Assembly (NCBI GenBank): GCA_009733575.1
Contig: ML769407.1
Span: 333,024 to 397,023, forward strand
DNA length: 64,000 bases
Direction: 5' to 3'
From: Gymnopus androsaceus JB14
Taxonomy: Eukaryota; Basidiomycota; Agaricomycetes; Agaricales; Omphalotaceae
Shown here: piece after piece, positions 21,845 to 32,440 of the stretch
Numbering within the stretch: the stretch's first letter is position 1
How the letters are laid out: every line of letters begins with the position of its first letter
Position numbers and translations under genes: made by a program
The notes under the pieces: generated by a model
Seen by the model: the letters and a program-made list of their open reading frames with translations, nothing else
What the model was told of the DNA's origin: nothing
Databases searched by the model: none

Positions 21845-24563
21845 ATGGGTTCCTCTAAACATAAACGACACGACAAGGAAAAGTCTGGTAAAAAGAGACA
21901 TCGACATGATCATGATGACTGGGAAAAGCTCCAGAAACGCAAGCGTACAGAAGTCGATGATGAAGACGAAGGCATGTGGGTAGAGAAAAATATCGACGCA
22001 GACATCAATACGCCTTCTACGGATCCCGTCGCGCCCTCTGGAAACTCGGGTTTGACGCGAGACTCGTGGATGCTGGCGCCTACTGCGTCTTCTTCTGCCG
22101 CCGAATCTTCCGACTTTTTCTCAAGTCTTGGTACAGAGATTCAGAGCAAAGGAAAGAAGAAGGAAGAGGAGAAAGCGAAGGAAATGCAGAGGGGAAAGGC
22201 CATTGATCTTACCGCTAACATTACAGACTCGGATCCTCCACCAAAACGCCCATTCACTCCAGGCGGTCCTGGTTCTCAATGGCGAATGACTCGTTTAAAG
22301 CGAGTATACGAGACTGCGGCGGAAGAAGGCCGAGACATTCTCGATATTGCTCTCGAAAGATTCGAGTCGGCAGAAGCTTGGGACGAAGCACTAGAAGAAC
22401 GTAGGGTTTTAGACGAACGACAGGGACGGAGGGGGCGTGAAGATAGACCCCAAGGAGAAGGAGAAAAAGGCTTCATGTTTTCCGCTCCTTCAAGTCGAAG
22501 TTCGTCCTTCCGTAGGCCTGGCGGAAGTGCACCTTCTACCCCTTCGCCTTCGACTCCTTCTGCAGGAGGCCCGCGGGTAACCAATCGCCGGCTCGATTCA
22601 CTACGTCTTCCTTCCCAAGCTGATTCGCCATTACAGCAAAGCCATACGCCTATCCCTTCTGTCATGACTCCACAACGGAGGGCTCTCTCACCTTCTTCAC
22701 TTAACAAACTCCAAGCTAAAGTGCTCCGCACAAAACTCACGAATGCACCCAATGCGAAAGATTTGGAACGTGAATATGAGGATGCACAACGGTTGGCCAA
22801 TGGATACGACTCTTCGACAGATAGTAATGTAAAGGTCCAGGTCCTTCCGACGTTGGATGGTAGAGGTCGCCTATACGATGTCGGGTCCAGTGTTCGTAGT
22901 AAAGATCATGAAGAAGAGCATGATCATGGCCCAGGGAATCGGAGGCAGAAGAAGAAGGAAAAGGTATGCTTTCCATGCTTTAGTCTAATACCTATCCGAA
23001 TCGCTAACAATTTCCTCTACCAGCATTTTGACACCCACGATCCCGCTACGCACGAGCTCGTCCGTTACAACGCTGACGACGACAGCACTACCCTCACCGA
23101 AATGCTCCGTCAGGAGAGATTCGGTGGGGGTATGGCCGACCAGAAGGATCAGGATATGGTGCTAGCGAGAGCAATTGTTGGGGATGGCAAGTTTGAGGTG
23201 AGCGTGTCATTGCGAGATGCCCCCTCCCTTCAATTCTGACTGCTCATGTTTTCTAGAACGACCTCGACTACATTGACGACAATGCTGCCAAACTCGGACG
23301 ACAGAAGTTGCGTTCGGATGCGATGAAAAGACAGTTTGCCATACATGGTGCGTACTGTGTTCCTCGAACTTGCTCTCAGCGATATCTTTCGCATTTACCA
23401 TCATCTCTTACACTTCCATTTGCAGACTACAAACGCACACAACAAGCTCTCGCAAACTGTGACTTTTGTTTTTCCACTACAACCTCCGGTAATTCCTTTT
23501 TCGTATTATTCTTTCTCTTCTCCTCTTATCCTTTCTGCCACTTTTTCTTATTCTCCATACCTTACCTACTTTCGCTCACGCATACATGTAGCTCCTGACT
23601 CGGACGAACTACCCCCGCGCGCGCCCATCATCGCTCTTGGTACGCGAGTCTACCTTTCCTGTACGACGCACGAGGAGCTCCTTCAAGGCCACTGTCTAAT
23701 TGTGCCGATTCAACATTGTCTGACCATGTTGGAAGGGGATGATGATGTCTGGGATGAGGTTAAGGTATGTGTGATTGTTTCCGCTCGTACCGTTTCCTTT
23801 ATCGATGGTCTAATCTACTTAACAGAACTTCATGAAAACCCTCATGCGGATGTTCTCCGAGCAGGAACCACCCAGGGCGTGCTTTTCTACGAAACCGTCA
23901 CCCCGTCATCCATGAAGGGCCAACGCCATACGTACGTGGAATGCGTACCAGTGGAATGGGGGGTCTGGGAGGCATTAGGAGGCTATTTCAAGGTGTGTAT
24001 AAGTACATAGTCTCGTATAACCCACGTTAATCAACCTATTCTCCTTGTGTAGGAATCCATCCTCTCCTCCGGTTCCGAATGGTCCACCCACCGCAAGCTC
24101 ATCGACTTCTCTACCCGACCAGGTGGTTTCCGTCGGTCAATGGTACCGAATTTACCATATTTCATGGTTCAGTTTGATTACAAAGGAGAGAAAGGGTTTG
24201 GACATGTTATCGAGAGTGAAGGTGGCGGGGGAAGGAATAAAGGCAAAGGCAAGGTTGGGTTTGGGCTTGAGGGGGAGGATGAAGAAGACGATGTACTTGG
24301 AATGGAGGGTACGGGGGAGAAGGGCGGCGGGGAGTTTCCGAGGTTAGTTTAGTCTGTCTCCGTTTGCTCACACGATGGATTGATTGACTGGCATATTTAG
24401 ATACTTTGCAGCGGAAATAATCGGAAATGTTCTCGAAATTGAGCCGAGGAAGTGGAGGAGACCGAGAAAGATTTTAGGTGGGACGAAGGATAAGGAAAGG
24501 GTGAAGGAGTGGAGAGTGTGGTACGATAAGTATGATTGGACCGGTCTGATTGGGAGGGAGTGA
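21845..24563 (+). CDS. cwf19: CWF19-like spliceosomal protein (about 745 aa)
   Basis: Member of the CwfJ/CWF19L2 family, which associates with late spliceosomes and lariat turnover. The N-terminal 370 residues are charged and low-complexity (MGSSKHKRHDKEKSG). The C-terminal half holds the two CwfJ domains: ALANCDFCFST, PRAPIIALGTRVYLSC, GHCLIVPIQHC, NFMKTLMRMFSEQ, VLFYETVTPSSMKGQ, HTYVECVPV, then PNLPYFMVQFD and GFGHVIE. Exons are 21845-22963, 23024-23197, 23257-23347, 23426-23488, 23592-23764, 23826-23992, 24053-24342 and 24401-24563. One defect: at 23875-23877 (GGG) one G appears to be missing, because the conserved reading changes frame between MFSEQEPPR and GVLFYETV with no intron. This is very likely a sequence error in a conserved gene. 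Confidence 0.88.
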
Positions 24564-25532
24564 GGGTAGCAAGTGTTATTATCTGTAATATCTACGAGGA
24601 ACACAAAGTTTGGCCTAGGCATTTCTGAGCGCGATATTTCGATGGTTCACACAATCTAGTTTCACTCATGGAATAAATGAGTTGATAACGTAGCGAACGG
24701 TGTGGAATTGGGAATCCGGAATAAGCGATTTAGCGGTCAAGTGAGCTAGCACTGTAGAACGGCTTTAAATGTTATCAAACGGTCTTACTTTTTTCGGCTA
24801 CAGTTGACGAGAGGATGCTACATACTGAATTACAGAGTTTACAGAGTTTATTAGTTTCTTTCACATCGGGACTATGTATGTATATGCTTTCGTGAATTCA
24901 GTCGCTCTACGGCCTCTAGTCATTCAAGTTAATTTAAGCATTCTGCCCTGGAAACAACTCTCCGAGATTGATTCTCTGTATGCACAGAAACGAATTAGAG
25001 GATGGTTGCATAGTTGGAGCGACTCGCGAGGGAGCTCCACCAGAAACTAGCAGCTGTGATAGGTATTAACGCGGGCTCTGCAGGGTACAGCAGGTCTGAG
25101 GAGTTAGATGGTCATTTGACCACAGCTGACACTTGAGAACCTTCCAGTGAATTATCCTTTTTTTTCGGTTTAGGACGGCCCCGAGCGGCCAAGCCTAACA
25201 AATGGCGGATCCGTTGAAATCGAAAGTAAACTGTTCATTTTGAAGAGTTTTAATCGGAACAGGCCTGACAGTTATACGAGACTTGCAGCACTGGTGCTGT
25301 CGCGATTTGCGCTGCATAAGTACAGCTTTGGCATCGGCCAGCACTTCCAAATATGACACCGACCGGAGCTATGTAATGCGGCAATGGGCCGCTACGGGTG
25401 ACGTTTTGACTCCGACTGAGACTCCGATTTCATACACTTAACTGCTGACCTCCACTAACTAACGAAGACTGTCCTTCCCTCGCTCGCCATATTTCCGTCT
25501 CTTCAATCGCTGCAGATTGTTATTCTGCTATC
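24564..25532. other. Intergenic, no gene recognised
   Basis: Nearly 1 kb between CWF19 and endosulfine, without credible frames or repeats. Probably the promoter and 5' UTR of the downstream gene. Confidence 0.5.
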
Positions 25533-26077
25533 ATGCTTCCTGCAAAGCGAAACAAGGTCGATATTAGTGTTAGTTGTTTTGTTTTTTTTGGTTGTCTTAT
25601 ACTGATACTTCCTGGATAGAAATTGAGCGAGCAAGAGCAGTTGCTTTTCGCGAAATATGGAAAGCTTCCTACTCATAAGAACACGCTCATGAAGGTGCAA
25701 AGGGTATGGTTTTGGCAGAATAGTCACGCTTTCCAGTATCGACCTGATTGATTAGGATCGGAAATATTTTGACTCTGGGGACTATGCTCTTTCTAAAGCC
25801 GGCGTCACATCCGAAGAATCGGTTGGAACTGCGATTCCGAATCCTGACAAGTGTGTCTAACAATCGTGTTTTTTTTGGTCGTTTTTACTGATTGCAGGGT
25901 AGTATCCCTCACGCTTCATCGCCAAGCAACGGTAGCATGCAATCTCTTTCAACCTCGCCGACGAACCCCACTAGCCCAATTAACAAGGAAAGATCGGAAG
26001 CATCGGAAGCACCGGAAGAGACAGAACAAGCAGCTCCCAGCGTCGGTGATGACGATGCGATGAACACCACAGAGTAA
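25533..26077 (+). CDS. igo1: Endosulfine / Igo1 (125 aa)
   Basis: Small disordered protein of the endosulfine/ARPP19 family. When phosphorylated by Greatwall/Rim15 kinase it inhibits PP2A-B55, controlling mitotic entry and quiescence. Exons 25533-25556, 25620-25703, 25756-25850 and 25903-26077 give 125 residues. The core reads KLSEQEQLLFAKYGKLPTHK, then RKYFDSGDYALSKAG, with Ser43 in the FDSGDY phosphosite. For exon 4 I use the acceptor GGTAG (ending 25902), which restores the conserved IPHASSPSNG continuation. The CAG five bases upstream would put the tail in another, basic frame that does not resemble the family. The tail is Ser/Glu-rich. Confidence 0.88.
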
Positions 26078-26642
26078 ATCATCGATGGAATTCTTTGCGA
26101 GAATTATCTTTCGAGTATCATCCTTCCACCGGTAGCTTGTTTTCGCTTTCCGACTCGAAAATAATACCATACTCTTCGACATATAATCTCCTCTTTACAC
26201 CCAAGTATCCTCATACTCTACATATTCATTCTTCAACAACATCGTTTCGATCGCTCTCCTTCATTTGGATACATCTTCTCCATCGTCAAACATGCATTCC
26301 GTGGATTTCTTGTATGTACGTTGGGTGTTCGTGTGATCTATGTCTGGGTACATCGTACAACCTCCATTCATCTGTTCGTTGTCGTTGTTATGTCTGGGTC
26401 CTACATGCCTTTTCGCTCCAATTTCGCTTGCATTTTTGACCAAATTTATCGCGCGGCATGTTTTTTTCTCAAATCTCCTTTCCTTCTGCTGTTAACAGTG
26501 TATTGCCTCACACTGAAATGTAGCTCGCGCGATACTATGTACAAATGGATCTAAATGTAATTGTACGCACAAATCCAAGTAGCGGCTCTGATCGTTGCCA
26601 AGGCATGCTTTGCGAGCCTGAATCTTCTCGTTACTTAGAAAG
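26078..26642. other. Intergenic between convergent genes (3' regions)
   Basis: No gene recognised. T-rich sequence after igo1 is probably 3' UTR. The 26095-26439 frame has no support. Confidence 0.5.
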
Positions 26643-28916
26643 TCAAATAATATTGAACAAATCCCAAGAAGGGGCAAGGCCCTCCCGGACTCTCCAGCGA
26701 ACATCCGCACCTAACCACTTCCGGACACGTTCAATATCATCTTCCTCTTGATTTTTCCCATCTGTAATAACTTCCTCTTCCGTCTGCCGTTCCCAGTCTC
26801 TTTGACTGACTTTCGTTTCATCCAGACTGCTCTTCTTCCCTCCTTCCCCGTCATCCTCACTGCCACCATCCAACACATCAACATTGCCCTCTCCCCATAG
26901 CGCCAACACACTCCAGCCAATGACCATCATCGCTGGCGGCCTCTGTGCCCCAACCTCTACACTCTCCATCGCGCGTTCAATGTCTGCCAACGTGGACTCA
27001 ATAACGCGCTGGTCAGGCATTGATGCTCGCTCAATGATGGCTATTGGCAAGTGAGGTGGGTATTCACCGTGCCCAGCCTTGCCCGAACCCAAAAGCGTCT
27101 TGACGACACTCCCCTAGTCTCGCAACTCCCATAAGGACCACGACCGTCCGTGCCCTTTCATACTTGGGCATTTCCAACGTCTTCCCACCCTTCCCGACAG
27201 GAGTAGTGATGAGGAAGGAGGTAGCAGCCCCACGCTGAGTACAAGGCATATCGAAGAGGGTAGGTGCGGCGAGGGCAGAGGAGACTCCGGGAATAACAAG
27301 TGTTGGTGGGAGAGGTGGGTAAGATGTGTTGGTGTCGGAAGGAGAAAGAGGCGGTGGGTTGCGAAAGTACAGTACTTCCTCCCCAAAGCGACCGTAGATT
27401 GCTGGATCGCCTTGCTTTAACTAGGGAAAAAATAAATCATCAATGTTCGATCTCTTTAGAGTAGTTTAAAACGAAATCCTCACCCGAACAACACATCTCC
27501 CTCTCCTAGCTTCTTTAACAGCCCTTTCCATCATCTCCGTCTGAGCTCTATCAGCATTGCCGGGAAACTTCCGAGCGATTACCACCTCTACCCTGCTCGG
27601 TATTAACGCTAGCACTGCAGCGGGAACGAGCTTGTCAGCCAACACGATATCAGCAAGCTGGGTAAGAGCGCGGTGAGCAGCGAGTGTCAGGAGGGATGGA
27701 TGTCCTGGGCCAGAGCCAATAAGGAGAATTTGGCCCGGTTTGCTGGAACTGGGTGCTGGAGGGAGAAGCGAGTGGATGGATGTTGACGGAACAGGAGGTA
27801 CGGATTGGGATGAAGACGATCCTTCCGTTGTGGTAGGTGGAATGATTTCGGTCTCATCCTCCAGATACCTCTTCATCTCTTCCTCCGTCATTCCTGCAAG
27901 TTTCTCCAAAGGCCAGTATTCGCTGATCTGAGCGACCCATTTCATTCGTCGACGTGTGCGTTCGGCGACTGATTCGGATTCTTCTCCTTTTATTTCCAAA
28001 TTGGAAGAGTTGGTACGGCTCGGACGCTGAGGTACGGGTAAGTTGGGTGTAGACGGTGAGTCGGTATCAGCGCATGGATCTACATCTTCCAATCCCGGTA
28101 TCGCTACTACGCCGTTCCAAGAGGACGGTAGCTCTGCACCCCACTGCATATCCCTCTCCTTCGCCAACAGTCTCATCTTACCCACATTCCTCACAGCAGT
28201 GCCTACATCTTTCGGTAGCCGTGTTACGATTTCCCGCTTGATGCGGCCTGCAAGACGACATCCTTGCCCGTTAGTGGTGATGGCTATTTGTAAAGCCCCA
28301 CCAGTACACTAGACTGATTCGAGGAAGAAGAGGCAAGCGATTCTGAGAACCGATACGTAGTAGCGAACGAAAAGTCGCATAAATCGGGATAATCCGTCGT
28401 ATTAACATTGATGTTCCGTGAGTGGCAAAGCGAGTAAATAAGGGTAGCCGAGGCCCGAGATCGTCGAGCTACAGAGGAGAGTAGAGTGTCGGTAATGCAG
28501 AGGAATTTCGGCGAGGGGATCGTGGAAATGTATTTTTCTAGTGCGAGTGCGTCTTCCGAGTCTGGATAAAGCACGCTGTCCGAAGTGATCTTTTGGCCAT
28601 CCAAATCGACCCAACCGATCTGTCCGTTGGATACTCTCCATTTTATTTCGTCGCAGGCGTTCTCTAGGCCTCCTTTGCCAATCACAACGACGGAAGCGTC
28701 AGCTTCGAGTGCGGAAAAGGCTCGTTGTGCAGCTAGTGGGCCGGAGCCTATGATGAGAAAAGGAGGTGGGGATGACTGATGCCGGAAAGAGAAGGACAAA
28801 AGCAAAGATGCTCCGGGTTTAGGTATAGAGAATCCCCAAGATGGTGCAGCAGTAGATGCCATGCGAGCTATCGTTTTGTATGTCGACCTTGAACGACAAG
28901 GCTTTGTAATTTCCAA
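26643..28916 (-). CDS. MET1: Bifunctional siroheme-pathway protein: Met8-like domain plus uroporphyrinogen-III C-methyltransferase
   Basis: Siroheme is the cofactor of sulfite and nitrite reductases. The N-terminal domain (about residues 50-260) resembles precorrin-2 dehydrogenase/ferrochelatase (PFLIIGSGPLAAQRAFSALE, QIAITTNGQGCRLAGRIKRE). After a Pro/Ser-rich linker comes the SAM-dependent methyltransferase: ILLIGSGPGHPSLLTLAA, LKQGDPAIYGRFGEE, VIPGVSSALAAPTLFDMPCT and GAATSFLITTP. One intron is at 27483-27421. The start is M28916 or M28859 (MASTAAPSWGFSIPKPG). Two 1-nt frame breaks sit in homopolymers: CCCC at 28296-28299 and CCCC at 27111-27114. Each is repaired by changing the run by one base, so sequence error is the simplest reading. 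A C-terminal acidic extension follows the enzyme domain. Confidence 0.85.
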
Positions 28917-29535
28917 GTGACTGTACTCGTTCTAGTGCGGCCTATAGGGAGTAAGTATGAGGGAGATAGCGGAAATAGCGGGGAAAGGACAATTCACTTA
29001 CCATATTCCTTCACATACGCCATATATCGAAATTCTGAGAGCCAGAAAGGAAGATGTGATCATGAGCAATTTGCAGCATTAAGCGCTCGTTTACTGTGAG
29101 CGCTTACTCGTCGCGCTCTATTTCTGCTACACTGCTACAGTGCTACGTCAAATCACTAATACTTCGTTTAACTGGCCGCGTTGCTCCTGCATTCGAGCAA
29201 AGGAACCGTCGTATTCATGGATATCGCAGCTGATAAACTAGCTATGCAGCTGGAACTGCTCTACTCGGATCTGAAATTCAGGGATACTGGATCGAGTTAG
29301 CAGGAAAGACAAGGACGCGTCAATTTGTCCTGCGTCCCTTTTCCTAGGTCATCAACTACTTCACATTGGATTCACGCAAGTCTCTAGGTCCGTATCCGTT
29401 CATTAACGGGATTCAGGCTAAAAATGATGGAAGGAACATTTATTGCACGGTAAGGTCCAAGAGCTGAGCACCGGTGGGTCCGAGAATTGGAAGCGTGTAC
29501 AACGTTTAATGTTATAGTAACTATTGCCGCGTGCC
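28917..29535. other. Intergenic, no gene recognised
   Basis: Contains a small hairpin (8-bp stem, 9-nt loop) at 29081-29105. No credible coding frame. The left part is the MET1 promoter. Confidence 0.5.
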
Positions 29536-30563
29536 CTATGGACTCGGAGGCGGTTGAGCTAGGTAGATGATAACAGGTATGGGTTCGTTTATCGAGAAAC
29601 CAACGGCCGTTGGATTCTGAAGCATACCAAAAGTGACCAATCTACGACTCGTCTGGAGCTCCATGATTTCCTTGGCAGCAATCTCAGCAGCCTCATTAGC
29701 CAAGTCAGGGGATACACTGCAGGCGCGTATAAGCAAGGCGCTCGCGGCGTATCCTCCCTTCGGGATAGGAAGCTTAGTGCTTTCAGGTTCGTATGTGCCA
29801 CCTGTTAGGCCATATATTAACCTGGCTGTGCTCAGCCGTCTCCCCCCAGCTGCACCAGATTCGAGTGTCGCGTGCTTGTTGATGGTAATACCAGCGGGCA
29901 ACGTTATCTTGGTTTCGGCTATAGAGATGCAAGTTAGACACAAACAGTGGAATTCATGAGAGAAAACTGACTGAAAATTGCAGGGGTGTGGGCAGTCGAA
30001 GCTAAGTAGATGATGACAGGTATGGGGCTTTTTGAGGGGAATCCGACGGCCTTCGGATTCTGAAGCATGCCCAAACTGACCGCTTGACCAGATGCCGTGA
30101 GCTTCATGACTTCTTCAACAGCAGCCTGAGTAACAGCCTCTTTTGACTTCATAAAGTTTTTACTCCAGCGGACGCGCAGGTTGCTCGCCTGGTAACCTCC
30201 CTCTGGGATCTCGCATAGAATTCTTCCATCCCGAGGAATATATGAGCCACCTGTCAGGCGATAATCATTTCCAGTTTCGAGTTTTGTAGCGGTAATGCCG
30301 TTGGGTAACGTTATCCGGTATTCTGCTATAGATATCCAAGTTAGATACAAGCGGTCGAGTTAATAAGAAGAGACTTGCAGAAAACTTTGGGGTTGACTTG
30401 GAGGAGACTGCTGACAGTGCTTCCACGTCGAAACAGCGATTGCTAAAAGATCATCAGTATCCATCACAGTCAACAGGAAACTTCAAAATGGACTTACCGG
30501 CGCGCCATGCACAGTAATCAAAAGGAAACCGATAATAAGAGGGATGCAGCGAAAAGCGAACAT
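29536..30563 (-). CDS. Secreted-protein family member with two tandem domains (288 aa)
   Basis: Exons 30563-30498, 30442-30379, 30325-29972 and 29918-29536 join in frame to 288 residues. One signal peptide (MFAFRCIPLIIGFLLITVHG then AP) and one exon 2 (QSLFRRGSTVSS, dibasic) are followed by two copies of the family domain. Copy A has YRITLPNGITATK, YRLTGGSYIPR, GMLQNPKAVGF and PIPVIIYLAST. Copy B has TKITLPAGITINK, YGLTGGTYEP, FGMLQNPTAVGF and PIPVIIYLAQP. The intron after exon 2 starts GCAAGT instead of GT, a GC-AG intron. The intron between the two copies ends in CTATAG, like the one before copy A (TCTATAG), so the domain exon was duplicated together with its upstream intron. Function is unknown. 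Confidence 0.75.
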
Positions 30564-30571
30564 GTCGAAGA

Positions 30572-30608
30572 ATACCACCAGGGTTTAGATTCCTCTGGCC
30601 AGCAGAAG
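30572..30608 (-). promoter_or_regulatory. Family 5' element
   Basis: The minus strand reads TTCTGCTGGCCAGAGGAA followed by AACCCTGGTGGTAT, ending about 9 nt before the ATG at 30563. Confidence 0.6.
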
Positions 30609-31367
30609 GAAGATGAAGGTGAGGAAAAATTAATTATTAACGAGATTGAGCTATGTATTTAAGTACTTAAATCTATATCCCCCATCCCCATAATTTGATA
30701 TACTTACATATTTTTTTTTGATTTTGACGGGTCGGTAAATTTTGCTTTTTCGGGGCCCGCGGCGGCTTTGCGGGACTTCACTCAAAGAATTAATTCCCTG
30801 GGTACTTGTCAAGACCATCCGGACAAAAATAAGACGATTTCGAACTTGACTGGGCAAAGAGAGAAGACCTAAGGAACGCGCCGACTTGACGAGGTACTCT
30901 GAGGATGGTGCGTGCGCATTTTGGAAGCTGTACATGCGCCAGGGTCGGTTTGGTTGTTCTATAAGTCCCAAACTTAGTTCGGCTATTACAGTGTAGCTTA
31001 ATTATCAGGGGCCCCGATTCCTCCTGGAAGGAAGGAAGGAAGTAATTACACGGCTCGTTCCAAGATCTGGAAACTGTCTGGATCTACAGCAGTGCCACAC
31101 TGTCTGTTGCCTGTTGCGACACTGTCTGTTGCGAGCTCCTTACAGCTAGCGCCCCAGACTCGATAACGGTGCTTGCCACACTGAATGCTTCTAGCGTTCA
31201 GCACTTGGATCATGCCGTGTAATAGACCTTCCTTGAGGCTTGTAGGCGGAAGGACACTGACGAGATATCATATAACTTAGGTATTGGTTAAATCTCAAGC
31301 TCAGAAAGAATTTACAGTAAGAAGTATTTTTACATAGTGCTTCGGTTACGAGCTTCAACCGGTGATC
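30609..31367. other. Intergenic, no gene recognised
   Basis: A (GGAA)n microsatellite at about 31026-31041 resembles the one upstream of the copy at 10159. A frame at 30651-30971 is not supported by any domain. Confidence 0.5.
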
Positions 31368-32009
31368 CTACATGCCCTTCATGTTTCTGGAAGGAGAGTT
31401 ATCCGTTAAGTAGATGGCCGCAACTATGGTAGCTTTCAACGAGCCTAGCCCTAACTTCTCCGGGTTCTGAAGCCTACCGTACTCGACCAAACTATTGCCC
31501 AAGCGCAACCCAATTTCTTTGCTGGCAGCAGCAGCCTGAACTTCAGTGGTTACAGGCCAGAGTTTCAGGAGCATCTCGCTTGGGGAGAATCCTCCATCAG
31601 GCATGGGACGCAAATGTTGTTCAGGGCGGTATTTATCTTTACCGGCTTCCCCCTGCAGCTCCCATACATTTTTCCTCACTTTCTTCCCAACCTTAAGGCC
31701 CGACAGAGTAAACTTGGTTTTTGCTATAGATAAGCAGACTGATAAATAATCCAAGAAGTCAAACCATCATTACAAAACTCACAGAAAAATGTGGATTCGG
31801 CCTCGACAGGAGATTTGGCAGGCTCGCCATTAGCGGCTTTGGGGGAGTTGTCAGCGCCCTTGGCAATTTCGCCTCGTCGAACCAGAGATTGCTAAAGGCC
31901 ATGTCAATATCCATCTCAGACAAGAAACTCACAATGTACTTACCGGTGCGGCGTGCACAGTAATCAGAAGGAAGCCGATAATGAAAGTGATATAGCGAAA
32001 AATGAACAT
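31368..32009 (-). CDS. Secreted-protein family member (176 aa)
   Basis: Exons 32009-31944, 31891-31783 and 31723-31368 join in frame. The signal peptide is MFIFRYITFIIGFLLITVHA then AP. Exon 2 is the longest of the family (109 nt) and begins QSLVRRGEIAKGADN, with the dibasic site. The domain exon shows TKFTLSGLKVGKKV, NVWELQGEAGKDKY, MPDGGFSPSEMLLKLWPV, LVEYGRLQNPEKLGLGS and VAAIYLTDNSPS. It lies upstream of the two-domain copy in the same orientation, so this is a minus-strand tandem pair. Function is unknown. Confidence 0.75.
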
Positions 32010-32030
32010 GAAGGATAGCAGATAAAGTGT

Positions 32031-32070
32031 ATACCACCAGGGATTAGCTTTCTCTGACCAGCAGAGAAGA
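32031..32070 (-). promoter_or_regulatory. Family 5' element, best palindrome
   Basis: The minus strand reads TTCTCTGCTGGTCAGAGAAA, in which TTCTCTG and CAGAGAA form a 7-bp stem around a 5-nt loop, followed by ATCCCTGGTGGTAT. It ends about 21 nt before the ATG at 32009. Confidence 0.65.
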
Positions 32071-32440
32071 TGAGAGGAAGGCGAGAAGGAAAAAATGGAG
32101 CGAGCTTGTTTCACCGCGTGTTTATAAGATCCTTAACACTTTAGGTTAATCACACTTGTTGCATCTATATACAGTATGATAAGCGAGATTCCCTGCACAA
32201 TACAGTACAGCCATGCCAGCCATGCAGAGCACCATTGCGATGATATTTGATAGGAGACCGAGAATAGATAATAATGGAGAAAAAAAGAAATTTTGAGACA
32301 ACAGAACTTCATAATATCAAACGCGTGGATGTATGGACAGATAGAGCAATGATGCAAATGAGTACATTGAGTATCACATATATACTCGCAAAAATATGAA
32401 TCACCAATGAACCAGTTCCAATTTCCGACTTTCAATTCAT

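Noticed and set aside
29081..29105. 8-bp hairpin
   Set aside because: Too short and isolated to assign a role.
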